From assembly GCA_037447655.1 (NCBI GenBank), contig JBBHKE010002135.1, positions 62,001 to 126,000 of the forward strand: a DNA stretch of 64,000 nt. Direction: 5' to 3'. Position numbers and translations under genes: made by a program. Positions within the stretch are counted from its first letter, which is position 1. The number at the start of each line of letters is the position of its first letter. The notes beneath the pieces were generated by a model. The model saw nothing but the letters and a program-made list of their open reading frames with translations. It had not been told where the DNA came from and did no database searches. The DNA comes from Zygnema cylindricum (Eukaryota > Streptophyta > Zygnematophyceae > Zygnematales > Zygnemataceae). Shown one piece after another: positions 46,751-58,059 of this stretch.

Positions 46751-48650
46751 ATGCCTCCACTTGTAGAAAATCCTGTCATGACTATTTTTCCTTCAGAGGA
46801 AAATCTTGCAAAAGAAACCTTTTCTGCATCAGACGAATATACAAAAGCAGCTGCAAGTGAAAATGGTCAAAAATCAAAAAATCAGCAATCAAATGATACT
46901 TCTGGACTTTTTCAAGTGGATTTGAGTAAACCTTTAGTGTTTCAAGTAGGTCATCTTGGAGACAGATATGATGCTTGGGTTCATGATCCTATTGTGAGCA
47001 AAAAAGGACCAAGACTTTTCAAAAGTGATTTGATGGAAATGTTCACCAATACATACTGGTGGATGATCCCTTTAGTTTGGTTACCTGTAGTGTTCTATGT
47101 GGAATGGAATGCTCTTCAAAGTGGAATATCGGTAAGGATTACTTCTTATGGAAATATTTTGTTTTATTCAATTCAAAAGGTCTTGTTTGTAATTCGGGAG
47201 GTCTTGTTTACTCTTTTCACCCTACCTCTGAGTTTAATTTTTAGAATTCATTGTATCATCAGGAAAAAAACGATTCCAGCCATAAAAAGAATGGTTCGGA
47301 TTGTTGCTTGACCTTTGGTTATGTTCTTAACCCTCTTCAGTTATTTTAATGTCAATCTTTTAGTTATTTGAAGATAAGGCACTCTGTTTCTGTTTCAGCA
47401 GCGATAGTGATAGAAATATGCAAACAAGTGAGAATGATATGCTACAGAATGATAGAGTTATTACTGTCGAATTTTTACCCTCGTTTGAGGGTAAATTGTA
47501 CAATTCGTACAGTTTGAATAATTGAACTGACTGTTACTCATAAAATAGTAAGATTTACCTTCAACACGAGGGTGAATTTCTCTTGTGTATTTACCCTATG
47601 AATATGTGGCTTGACACAGAATATAGTCCTAAAAGCTTATTGGAAGAGCGACAATTCCTTTCTTTTCCGAGCAAAAAGTCATCAGATTGTTATTTGCTTT
47701 GATTTTGCAGTTTGGTATGAGCACCTTTTTGTGTGAAACTGAGTGAGTTGTGAAGTGATATCATTTATGAGTTCTAGTGTGCTAAAAGTTATGATACTCC
47801 TGTATATGTGATTATCCCGTATTAACGTGTATTTACCCCTTAGTATGTGTGTTTAACACTTAATACGACGTTTCCTTATGCTTTCACACATAGACGAATG
47901 AAAAAAATACTGGTATTAAGTAAACAGTCATATTCAAGCCTCTAATTGCCACGGCCTGCTTTTGTGAATATGCAGTAGTTCCTGCTCTTATTGAATGCAT
48001 CTATAAACATCTTACTGCACGTTAGCTATTTACTTTTTTTAAGAGCGCTGTCTACTTAGAGACTGAACCTTTCTGAAGATACTGCACTTATTTTGCCAAC
48101 AGTTCCTTGAGTTATTTTTGATTTGAGACATTTGTTTGTTGTTGTTTTTTTTTTTTTTTTTGTTTTACAGGCTTCAGCTATTCCCTTCTACATGGCTGGA
48201 GGGATTGCTATATGGACCCTTTTGGAGTACTCTCTCCACCGTTTTCTCTTTCATGCTACAACATCCACTTATTGGTGGAACACAGTTCATTATCTTCTCC
48301 ATGGCTGCCATCACAAGCATCCTCAGGATCCTAACCGCCTGGTTTTTCCTCCTCTCCTTTGCATTATCTTTTCTGTAGCCATTGTTACTCCTTTCACCTA
48401 CTTCTTGCCGAAACCTGTGGTTTATACTATGTATGGTGGTGGCCTTCTTGGTTATATATGCTACGATGTTACACACTTTTGGTTACATTTTGGATTTCCG
48501 ACCAAGTTTACAGCTCTATATAAGATGAGACGTTATCATCTTGCTCACCATTTCAAGAATCCCAATAAGGGTTACGGAATTACCAACACTATCTGGGACC
48601 ATATTTTGGGCACATTACCTCCTCGCCCGGCTAAGAAAAGTTCAAGCTAG
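46751..48650 (+). CDS. FAH: fatty acid 2-hydroxylase (plant-type FAH), two exons
   Basis: Exons 46751-47131 and 48171-48650 join in phase 0 (donor ATATCG|GTAAGG, acceptor TTGTTTTACAG) to give 286 residues. After ~50 residues of poorly conserved N-terminal extension comes FQVDLSKPLVFQVGHLGD, the plant FAH start, then two membrane segments. The di-iron histidine clusters follow in order: LHRFLFH, HYLLHGCHHKHP, HFWLHFG, YHLAHHF. No cytochrome b5 domain is present, as in plant FAHs, which use a separate cytochrome b5. The enzyme hydroxylates C2 of very-long-chain fatty acids of ceramides in the ER. The tail PAKKSSS is lysine-containing but not a strict KKxx signal. The start Met was chosen as the first after in-frame low-complexity AT-rich sequence. 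All key His are present. Confidence 0.9.
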
Positions 48651-51441
48651 TTTTTTAGTGGTTAAGGACACAGGCATTTTTGTGTTTTTTTTTGCTGCTT
48701 CTTTTTGTCAAATTTTTTGTGTCAGTCTAGAAATATATCATAAACGAGGATGGAATGAGAGGGTTTGGAAAGGGATTCTTAATGTCACAGTAAGGTGGCA
48801 AACACAAAACTAGATAAATTGTGGGGGACGTTGAAAAGTTTCATGTCACTCAAGCAAGAATATTATCTTGCTGATATAGATTAGACAGGTCATTAGTTTG
48901 TCACTTTTGTCTGTCATGATTGGACATTTTCGATGCTTGTTGATATTCCCACTGGAGCTGTCTCTGGCAATTTAAAAGGCTGAAATACTTTCACAAATTT
49001 CAAGAAGATACCATTATGTGATGATACTTATGTCACTAATGCTCTGAGATTCATAGTTAAGCAGAAACGAGTTTTATGCTAGTTTCAAAGCAAACTAGGT
49101 CGGAGTCTGGTTATTTTGCACATAATCAGAGGTAAATAGAAAGACTTGATTCTTTTTCTGACCTATTTTTGAGCTGGTAATATCGGATTCAAGTGCTAAA
49201 TCACGCATGTAGGTTTACAAAATGACAAGAGGTGGTGTCAGTTTTAGTTCATCGAACAGAACAGTCTAAAGAGGTATATACTCTGGTAGTCTTATGCAAT
49301 TTGCATGAGAAAAAATATCTATAATGGAAGCGTTTTAGGAAGTTTTACGTTTGTTTTCTCATCTCCAGGAAAGTTTTCATGTTCCTCTTAGGGTTAAAAA
49401 AAAACAATTCGTACGGTACTAGAGAAGCTTTTAAAAGTTTTGTACAGTTCTTGCTGGTTTGTTCTTCATATGTAACTCATAAAAAAAAAAAGTTGATATG
49501 CATTTATTGCGTCGTTAAAAACAGTAGTAATCCCGACCAAATGACATTCTTTGACGATCTATTGGTAAATCCAATTCTGCTTTTGGAAACATGTCTCTCT
49601 TTAGTCTGTAATTTATAAAGTGAAAATAATGATATAGCTCTCAAGGGTTTTTTAAAATCTGGTGGGGACATATGAAAATCTCAATCTCAGGAATTACTAG
49701 TATCTAATGTGGGACAAAACCTGGGGATCTTGTTGACGATGTCATTTTTCCTCTTTTAATGGCGTGTTTTGCTGTAGAAACGAACGACCAGGTATAAATA
49801 TCCTCTGAAGCTAAAACCTGACTAAGTAAAACAGGTACAATTTGCTTAGTTGTGGATTTTTGAGTTTGGTTCTTTTAACAATGTTGAAATCCATACTATT
49901 CATTGATATTCCTACACATAGTCTAAGCCTTTCTACTGGTATGTTTGTCCTACTTTAGACTTATTATTTGTCTGTATTACAAAGCTTTTTTCCAATTTTG
50001 GTATATCACAAGTTCTAATGTTAACGGTATTTATTTGTTGTAAGTTAAAACATGGTGGCCCGCTTGCATATGCTTTGAAGGAAGAGCTTGGAACTCCAAA
50101 TTGATTAGCGAAAAATATGTGTATTATAATGAAATATAACCGGCTGATACATTCGCATTTTTCTCTGATTACTGGCTCTAGTGTGTATCTATTTGTAGAC
50201 TCTTTTAGGCTCACTAAACCATGCCAAATGATGATGTCGTCACACAGAAATAAGGACCGCTACCTCGGTCTAGGAAAAATTAGAAAAATATCGACATTAT
50301 TAAAATGCGTGATGGTATCTGAGTCCATTGAAGTAAAAAAATAAAACAGCAATGCCAAACTGAAAAACTACATCTGGAGGGAAAAAGTCTTGCTTTGTAA
50401 AAGATGTAAAGTTAAAAAAATTCAAAGATCAACAATTGTAGGGACTTTGGTACGAGTCTTAAAAGTTTTTTTTTTTTTTGGTGATCTAGAAGAGAAAATG
50501 TAATGGTTTTTGATCCAAAACAAAAAATTAAAAGCTTTGGAATAGAAGTCAGGTCCCTTTTGTCTTCATCATACCTATTAAGAGAAAAAAAAAAAGATAC
50601 CTATTAACACTTTTTTATCCCCTTTTGTACCCCCGGACGAAGATGGTTTACCATCGTGCATTTTAATATATCCTGCGTTCTATTAACACTAGATCTGTAT
50701 ATGCTGAATCCGAGACTTTTGTCAAAAGTTTCAGTTTTTCAAATTGCACCAAGAATTCAAATCATGCTCTAAAAATTTTGAAGCTCAATTTGATGAAAGA
50801 AGACTCAGAGAAGCTTCTAAAGCATGATTCATTGATAGATTTTCAACAAAAAAAAAAATGATAGATTTGGGGTTTATTCGACTCTCAACTTGGAGCCGGA
50901 ATTAACCAAACTTTCAATTTGTACTATTGAATTTTTTTGTCCCGGAGAACAGTGAAAGCCGTTAAATTTCCCTGGAACATGATCTGTATACCGGGTATCG
51001 TTATTAGTCTTAATGTGCTTTTTATTTTTTTTTCTAAGCCACTTAGCACTAATAGCCATACACAGTACAATTTCTTTCCTTATGTATTTTTTTTCCTTCC
51101 GAATATGCTTCCACCAAGATCTATTTTTCTGTTTAGTTTCTGTTTTTTGTAAACAGTTTACTATCGCCCCCTTTTTTTTTTTTTTTTTTTAAATATATTT
51201 TAATATATATTTTTTACATTGTTATATTTCCGCACATAATTCACATTTCCGTACACATTCAAAAAAGTCCATCCTGCATTCCTCACCCTTTCCGTACATT
51301 CTGTCAGTACGCCCATACCATCCAAGCTATTCATACGGCATTTTTTAATTTGCTGACGTCACTTTTTTTTGACTCTTCCGCCTCGCTCTTCCACCATTTC
51401 CCTTTTCCTTTTTTTTTTTTTTTTTTTTTATGTTCCGGCAG
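48651..51441. other. AT-rich spacer, no gene seen
   Basis: Short AT-rich ORFs only, several poly-T/A runs (for example 51170-51192). If the germin-like gene below has 5' exons they should lie here, but I could not identify them. Confidence 0.35.
50988..51072. mobile_element. very short M1-type MITE remnant
   Basis: ATACCGGGTATCGTTATTAG and CACTAATAGCCATACACAGTA flank a ~45-bp interior containing CTAAGCCACTTAG. A heavily deleted copy. Confidence 0.45.
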
Positions 51442-51763
51442 GGGCTCCGAGACGGTATTTGTGATGGAGGGGCGCGCCAGCGTGGGATTCGTCGATACGA
51501 AGTACGAGGTTCGGCGCAACATTCTGGAGACGGGCGACATCACCATATTTCCGCGTGGATTGCTGCACTGGATCGAGAACATCGGGACCGTTCCTCTCAA
51601 GACTTTCCACAGTTTGGACGGCCAGGATGCCGGCACCGTGCTGCTCAACCGCGTGGTTCGGGAGATTGATGTGAAGGTTTTGAAGGCGTCGTTTAATATT
51701 TCTAGGGGCACCGTCGCTAGGTTGAAAAATCCGGACTTGAAGGCGTTAGAGTTTAAGTTGTAA
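51442..51763 (+). CDS. germin-like protein (cupin), 3' exon
   Basis: The acceptor ATGTTCCGGCAG follows a long poly-T tract. The exon codes in one frame for GSETVFVMEGRASVGFVDT, then ILETGDITIFPRGLLHWIEN and GTVPLKTFHSLDGQDAGTVL, then VLKASFNISRGTVARLK. This matches the second half of the cupin_1 fold of germins, including the E of the metal site (SETVFVMEG) and the third His (GLLHW). Germins are secreted metal-binding proteins with oxalate oxidase or superoxide dismutase activity in some members. The first half (signal peptide, PPHxHP motif) is not found nearby, so the gene is partial or has a long intron. Codon use is much more GC-rich than the surroundings. Confidence 0.75.
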
Positions 51764-51839
51764 GGATAGTATTGTTGCCATCAATGTTGTTGCTGGTAGT
51801 GGGAATCGACAATGTTAACGGATTGCTTTTCGCGGATTG

Positions 51840-52050
51840 GCTAGACATTGCTGGACATTTGACAGCGTACAGAGGACACTGCCGACAATGGACGTCAAAT
51901 GTTAAATATTGGATTTTGGACATGGGGACATTGGTCACTCGACATTGGACGCTGGACGTTGGACATTGGACATCAGAGATTCGACGCTGGACATTGGACA
52001 GGGAACATTGAACATTGAACATTGGACATTGGACATCAAATATTAGATAC
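51840..52050. repeat. degenerate GACATTGGAC tandem repeat
   Basis: Imperfect repeats of a ~12-bp unit (TTGGACATTGGAC) directly downstream of the germin-like stop codon, densest at 51940-52040. Confidence 0.75.
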
Positions 52051-53026
52051 TGTATTTTTGGGAAACGGGCACCAAATGTAAGATGTACATCTGAGGTTAA
52101 CTTAACAAGCTATTTTAGCGAAAGTTAATAACACGATAGCTATATTTGACACGATATATACAAGATATACACACGATCTACTTTTTTTTTTTAGATCTGT
52201 GTAATCTGGATTGTATATGCCGGTATGTTGGATGATCCTTGTTTTGTTTTTTTTTTGTTTTTCTATTTTTGTCGTTCTTTTTTCAGTCCTTGTATGTAAT
52301 GTCTTTTTCACGGGCAACAAGTAACAAACATGCTTACCACTATATAAACAATAAAAAATCACAAAGAAGGAACAAAGCAACAAAGCGATTGTGGTATGAT
52401 ATCCAGCACGTCGACCCTAACTAACCTCCCATTAACACAGACTTATTAAAAAAGTGGGTAAATACTTTATTAAGACAGGACGATTGCACACTCTTAGTAC
52501 ATGGGAACAAGAAAAGAAGGTAAAAGAAAAAAACTGAAAAATAGGAAGTGAGCGGAAGCAAACTAAGAAGGAAAAATACGCGGCAGAAAAATAATTACAC
52601 ACAATCAAGGGCAAAAACACTGGAAGGAAGAAGAAGCACAAAACCATCGACATAATAGTGCACCAAACCAAAGCTCAACATAGCCAAAAAACTACTTTCC
52701 CCATCATCACTATCGTTAAGGAATTATTTTTGTCAATGCGAAATGAGAATATATCACATTGGAGATGTGGCAGATCGTTGATCATTCCCTTAAACAGCGT
52801 TTTCAACAGTATATATGATTCTTGGCCAGAAAAAGTTGTAAAGGAATTAGTGTTATCAGCCCTAACAACGATGGGTAGTATTGAAAGAGTAAAAGCGACC
52901 TTTTAAATCCCTTAGGCTGGCGGAGCAAACTACAGTAACGGAGTTTCTCTATGGTTAACCATCTGAGCACATGGGAACAAAGGAAACTAAAAAGCCCTGT
53001 ACGAACTGAATGCTGTATGTTCAGAA
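52051..53026. other. spacer, no gene seen
   Basis: AT-rich sequence. No domains, element ends or RNA genes recognised. Confidence 0.35.
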
Positions 53027-53029
53027 TTA

Positions 53030-53798
53030 GGGTGCGTCTCCATGTACTTGAAACTTAGAGAAATAACTTTGTTTTTTAGCGCAGATCCGGCGGACCCGAA
53101 TTTCGGGTGTCCCTATGTGTAACAACGACATAGTTACTTAAGGGTGTGACGATTGTATACGCTGACAATGACGGCTGTCAACGTCAACAATCTGTGATGA
53201 CGCACGTTATTTTTTGTAGCTGCTTGTGACGCCGCATGAGTTTTCGTGACATTGTAGATGTACCGCCTTCCAGCTTGTGCCGTTCACGGCTGAAGAAGAT
53301 GCATTTTGCCTTTGCGTCGCTTCTCCGCTCGACGTGAAATGGCATCGGAATCTTGAGACCCCTGGCGAAATAAAATCCGTACCCGGCGCAAATGGACAAA
53401 ACTTACCAAATTGTGTACTTTACCTCGTTGTACCACGCAAACGGACAAAACATAACGAACAGTGTACCTTTCGCCGTCGATTGAATTCGTTTGAAATTTT
53501 TGTATTTTTTTTACACGTGCTAATACGTGTCCCTATTTGTTTTTCGAAAATACTTTGTTTTAAAACACATCGTCCCTGTTTTTTAAAGAAAAGTTTGAAG
53601 ATGACGTTTTTTGGCGTGGCCGTGGGTCGAAGAACACAAGACGACAACATGTAGTACATCCTAAATTCGATGATGACGCAAAATGTACTTCTATTTTTTT
53701 CTATTTTTTTGTACGGTAAAAACTTACGCGGTACGGCTCTAAGTTTTACAGGAAAATGACAGGAAAAAACCCTTACTTTGGCACATGGAGACTCACCC
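53030..53798. mobile_element. PIF/Harbinger-like MITE, family H2 copy 2
   Basis: Ends GGGTGCGTCTCCATGTAC and CACATGGAGACTCACCC; flanks TTA and GTA (one mismatch in the 3-bp duplication). The interior shares word order with the 42.97-kb copy (TGTGACGATTGTA, GTGACGCC, TTTTTGTACGGTAAAAACTT near the right end). Confidence 0.7.
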
Positions 53799-53869
53799 GT
53801 AGAAACTCCTCCAATGTTCGAACCATAGTTCAAAAGTAGGCGTTTTTATTGTAGGCCTTCTATAGGCGC

Positions 53870-54055
53870 CTTTATCGTAAGTTGTGTTATGGGCTTTTCA
53901 TGTGATCTTCTTAAATCGCTACTTTGATCAGCGACCGTCCGATCGTCCAAAATCTGACGATAGTCCTATCGTAATTTGTGTTATGGGCTTTTCATGTGAT
54001 CTTCTTAGATCCCTCCTTTAATCAACGACCGTCCGATCATCCAAATCTGACGGTT
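53870..54055. repeat. tandem duplication, ~95-bp unit
   Basis: GTTGTGTTATGGGCTTTTCA and GCGACCGTCCGATCGTCCAAA recur as TTTGTGTTATGGGCTTTTCA and ACGACCGTCCGATCATCCAAA in head-to-tail order. Confidence 0.8.
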
Positions 54056-54254
54056 TAAATAAAAAATACCTCAAAACTCACAGAAAAATAATTTTTTGTC
54101 TGAATGTTTTTCAAAATTTAGACATGACGTTGAATTCTCTATCGATCGATGTGCAATTCAACCCTGCTACTATTTTTTTTCATTTTGCGACCAATACAAT
54201 ATGGGTTTTAAGGTCATATTGTATGTTTTGCGTACAATAGGCATATTGTATGGG

Positions 54255-55430
54255 CGTACTTTCACCTACTTTTGAACCTAGTTGTTCAATACGCACGTTT
54301 TTTTCATTTTTTCCAGTTTTTACGTATTGTACGTGACTTTTCAAAAATACGCAAAAACAATTCTACTGTAAACTGAAACTGACATTTTACGGAAACTAAT
54401 AAACAATATATTGTAATTGTTATATTTTCTACGGAAACTGTACGGTAGTTTACAAAAAAGATTCGATGCACGTATCCGTACTTTCTGTTCAGTAAACCGA
54501 ACAGAATGTACATGGATTGTACGGGAAAGTAATGTGACGTCTACAAATATTTCCAAAAAGAGACGTTGCGGCGTCACACTATCTGAGCGCCGTGAGTTCA
54601 AATTTTGTACGGGCGTCTTCTTCAAATTTCGAAAAGAAGCCGCCACTAAACGCGAAAAATCACAGAAGACGCCATTACCGACGCCACGGCAAGAAGGGAA
54701 GAAGATTTAGAGTAAAAATAGTTAAAGGACACATATGTACTTCTTTTTTGTTCTAATGTGATTGTTTTTGTTTTTTTTTATCAATGTGTTACGTCGTGCA
54801 ATGTTGAATGATGAAAAATGGAATCTGCATATGGCCTGAACTTTGTTTTTTTGAAGTTGCATGCTCTGGAGAGGTAGAGAGAGAAGGCCATGGCTGCTTG
54901 TCTGTGAAGGACAGGCAATTTTATAATAATAAAAATGCATTTCTCAGTGGTAGAACCTGCGCCTATGTAGTAAGTCAATTTATTCACGTCGGTACCTCGT
55001 CCTTATCCAGTTGATGTAGATATTTCGATGCTCATACGGGGTGTGATAATATTTTAGTTACATATTGTTTTTCACCGCTCATTTAACGGAAAGCGTACAA
55101 ACTGCGGTACATGTTCAATTCATTTTTTTAAATGTACGGATTTGTACGGAAAAAATCATTAACGTTTTTTACGATTTTTTCAAATCGACCTCTCCAGTTT
55201 CTACGTATTGTACGCGCGTTCGAAACGTGCGTAAAATACGTTTTGAACAACTATGCATTAGAACCAGCATACGTAATGAAACATAGACGAAGAATGGAAT
55301 TGTAAACACTATTCGTACGCTCTTGCGTTTCGAACATACTGTTCTGTAGTTTGAAACAACTGTAGAGTTCACAACTGTAGCGTTCAAAGGGGTCAAACGG
55401 TTTTGACGCCTATGGATAGCAGCCTTTCCC
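54255..55430. repeat. repeat-rich region with diverged direct copies
   Basis: CCAGTTTTTACGTATTGTACGTG (54315 region, shown in parts) recurs as CAGTTTCTACGTATTGTACG near 55196. Flanking words TACGGAAA, GTACGG and GTTTACAA also recur. This is probably an unclassified transposon or two copies of one. No gene supported. Confidence 0.4.
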
Positions 55431-55472
55431 GGCAATTTACAGTACAATTGTTGTAAATAATTTTTTCCCCCT

Positions 55473-55790
55473 TCAGCGCCCGCCGCCGTCGCACGCGGTT
55501 TGGAGTCGCAAATTTACAATGTGCGTTAAATTCTTGAGCAGATTCAACCAATCAGCATCCATCAAATCCTTAGTGCGTTTCACTCTGACCTGGATGACAC
55601 GTGGACCATTCAAAGACTGCGGCAAGATCCTCAAGTCTGGCCCCGCCTTGTCCGGCCACAAGACCCTCCCAGACCTCCTACGAGCCTCCCTGTCATCGTT
55701 ACCAACCTCCAATAGGCAGTCATTTATGCACAAACCGACATTTACCGTTTCCGTGCTCTGCGCGCAAGCCGACAAATAATCCGCGGCCAC
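55473..55790 (-). CDS. hypothetical ORF, divergent to the next gene
   Basis: A 105-codon minus-strand ORF starting at ATG 55790, more GC-balanced than the surroundings. It encodes NGPRVIQVRVKRTKDLMDAD and WLNLLKNLTHIVNLRL, which look protein-like, but no family is recognised. It faces the 56350 gene across a 560-bp gap holding CACGTG-type boxes and a CT-rich tract, so a shared bidirectional promoter is possible. The complementary plus-strand ORF is judged a shadow. Confidence 0.35.
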   Translation of the reverse strand: MAADYLSACAQSTETVNVGLCINDCLLEVGNDDREARRRSGRVLWPDKAGPDLRILPQSLNGPRVIQVRVKRTKDLMDADWLNLLKNLTHIVNLRLQTACDGGGR

Positions 55791-56065
55791 ATTTCCCGCT
55801 CCCGATGTTTGGGCACCGACATGTCACGTTACGTACGGCAAGTCGAGCCTTTCACCATTTCTCACACGGTCTCTATGTACGACAAATCGACCCTTTGTCT
55901 CTTTTTCTTCGTGGACTATTTGCGTATTTTCTCTTTGCAAAAGTCGTGACTGGCTGCCACGTGTCCAGAAGACCTACATAATGCACTCGTCTTTGGACGA
56001 TACGACTTGTGCCCTGTTATTTGAATCCCTTCAGGAACTCATTACTGTACCATCCCACTAATCGC

Positions 56066-56182
56066 TCCGCCTCTCCCTCTCTCTCTCTCTCTTTCTCTCT
56101 CTCTCTTCCCTCTTGCCTCTTTATCTCTCCCTATCCCTCTTCCTCTCTCTCCATCCCTCTTCTTCTCTCTCTCTCCCCTTTG
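56066..56182. repeat. CT-rich low-complexity tract
   Basis: CTCTCTCT and CCCTCTT repeats about 170-280 bp upstream of the 56350 start codon, possibly in its promoter or 5' leader (plant core promoters often contain CT tracts). Confidence 0.7.
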
Positions 56183-56349
56183 GGTCTCACTCAAAAGTAC
56201 GATTCTCTGTGAATTTTGGGCCGTCCACTATCCCAGACCAAGTGGAATATTAAAGAAGAGAGTGTAAAATAGAGAGAGGGAGCGAGGGAGGGAGGGAGGG
56301 AGGAAATAGGGCAGCAGGGAAGACTTGTCTTCCTCTTTTTCCGGAAACC

Positions 56350-58047
56350 ATGTCTTCCATCACATCAATTTCCACGTGTTCCTATACCCAAGAAGGGGAA
56401 GAGAAAGGAAACTTCCAGGAAACTCTCTCAGAACTTTGGCAGCTTCTAGGAACGACCCGACGTGACAATCCCAAAGAGAAAGAGAGGGAGGGGGGGAGAG
56501 AGAGAGGACAAGAGAGAGGAAAGGAGGGAAGAACTATGGACACGTGGCAAACTGATAGAGCTCTAAAGCAGCGTACTTTCCCGTCATGCGCTACGGAAAC
56601 CTCCTTCTCTCCTTCTCTTGGAAGTTCGTTACCTGTAACTGTAACGGATGACATGGAACTGGAACCAGTTTTGGATCCTGCCGCAGTAGACGAGCTTGTT
56701 GCTTTTCTTCAGGAAGAGATCTCTCCCTCTCCCTCTCCCTCTCCCTATCTCTCTCCCTCTCCTTATCCCTCTCCCTCCCCCTCCTCCTCTCTATCTCACA
56801 CTTCTAAGGGCAAATCACAAGCCAATCAGAATTCGCCACCTGTCCATGCTCGACAGCTGGCGGCTCGTAATTGGCTGACAGCTGTCCCCATTTCTGAGAC
56901 TTCCAGAATCCCAAATTCAAACGGGTATTTGTCTTATTCTACACCAATCAGTTCCGTGAGTTCCATGACGTCACTCAGTTCTGTCGGTTCCGTAAATTGC
57001 TCTTCCTCGGGAAACCAAAGTCAGTTATTTGGGGAAAGCAATTTTGAGATTTTCCAAAGGGAAAATTTAAGTGGGGAAATGGAGGAATATTCGCTCCGGA
57101 ATATGGGGGCTTTGGCAGAAGCTCTAAGGTCAGCAGGGGCAGCCGGACCCGTTCTTTCAAAGACTACCTCTCGGTCTCTCTCTCTCCCTCCCTCTCCCTC
57201 TCTCTCTCCCACCCCTTCTTCTTCTCCCTCTTTTGCTGCTTCTCCTGCCCCGACAACCATGGGAACTTCTCTCTCTCCTTCTTCTGCATCGATGACGTCA
57301 CATCCCTCCTCTCCTCCTCTGGCAACCAGGGCTTTCTCTCCTTCTATTTCTTCTGCAATTGTGGCCTCCCCTCGCTCTCCCTCTCCCCCTGTTCTCTCTT
57401 CTCACCCAAGCTTCTCCTCGTCTTCATCTGGAATTCAAAGTAGAGCCATTGCTCTCCCTCCCCATCCTTCCTCTCTCCTCCCTCCCACTTTTTATTCTCC
57501 TATCATAGCCATGGGTTCCGTACCACTTATCCCCATCCCTTCCTCTCCCTCCTCCTCAGAAATTATGTCCACTCTCTCCTACCAGCTGTCAGCCTCTCCC
57601 GGAATCCCAGGAACAGACGCTGCCACGTCAGCATTATCCCCGCATACATCGGAAAAAACTCCAGAATACAGACAAAAAACCGAACCAAAAACGGAAACTG
57701 AAACGGAAACAAAAACGGAGACAGCGAGACCTCTCTCTCCCTCCTCTCCCCCTTCCGATCCCCGAAAGCCGTCGAAACCTTCCTCCGAGTGGTCCCATCT
57801 CCTCAAGAGTCATCCGGCTCCTTTGGAAACTTCCGACCTTCTGAAACTGACGGCTTCTAAGAGGAGATACACGAGGGACGAGAGCCTCCTATTGGCCGAA
57901 ATGGCGAGAAGATGTGGCGCTTGGAGAACCAGTATGCTTTTGGCGGCCGGTCCACGGAAAACGCACGACGCACATAGAACCTCGCAGTTTTCCGTTACAA
58001 GACCGACCGGGCATTTAGCGGCCCAACGACCGATGCCGCGAGGGTAG
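56350..58047 (+). CDS. Ser/Pro-rich disordered protein, 565 residues
   Basis: A single long ORF from ATG in good context (GGAAACCATGTC) to TAG at 58045-58047. Residues 1-60 include QETLSELWQLLGTTRR. About 105-125 are acidic (MELEPVLDPAAVDELVAFLQ), possibly an amphipathic helix. Large Ser/Pro repeat blocks (SPSPSPYLSP) run at 127-147 and 275-420. A Thr/Glu/Lys repeat TETETETKTET lies near 455-466. The basic C-terminal part has SKRRYTRDESLLLAEMARR. The last motif resembles eIF4E-binding YxxxxL-hydrophobic segments (as in 4E-T and plant eIF4G), but the leucines are offset by one residue, so this is only suggestive. Length and absence of stops in a GC-balanced region favour a real gene. The family is not recognised. 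Confidence 0.55.
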   Translation: MSSITSISTCSYTQEGEEKGNFQETLSELWQLLGTTRRDNPKEKEREGGRERGQERGKEGRTMDTWQTDRALKQRTFPSCATETSFSPSLGSSLPVTVTDDMELEPVLDPAAVDELVAFLQEEISPSPSPSPYLSPSPYPSPSPSSSLSHTSKGKSQANQNSPPVHARQLAARNWLTAVPISETSRIPNSNGYLSYSTPISSVSSMTSLSSVGSVNCSSSGNQSQLFGESNFEIFQRENLSGEMEEYSLRNMGALAEALRSAGAAGPVLSKTTSRSLSLPPSPSLSPTPSSSPSFAASPAPTTMGTSLSPSSASMTSHPSSPPLATRAFSPSISSAIVASPRSPSPPVLSSHPSFSSSSSGIQSRAIALPPHPSSLLPPTFYSPIIAMGSVPLIPIPSSPSSSEIMSTLSYQLSASPGIPGTDAATSALSPHTSEKTPEYRQKTEPKTETETETKTETARPLSPSSPPSDPRKPSKPSSEWSHLLKSHPAPLETSDLLKLTASKRRYTRDESLLLAEMARRCGAWRTSMLLAAGPRKTHDAHRTSQFSVTRPTGHLAAQRPMPRG

Positions 58048-58059
58048 GGACTTTTTTTT

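Noticed and set aside
53277-53833. ORFs within the H2 MITE
   Set aside because: Short, overlapping on both strands, and not shared with the homologous copy at 43 kb.
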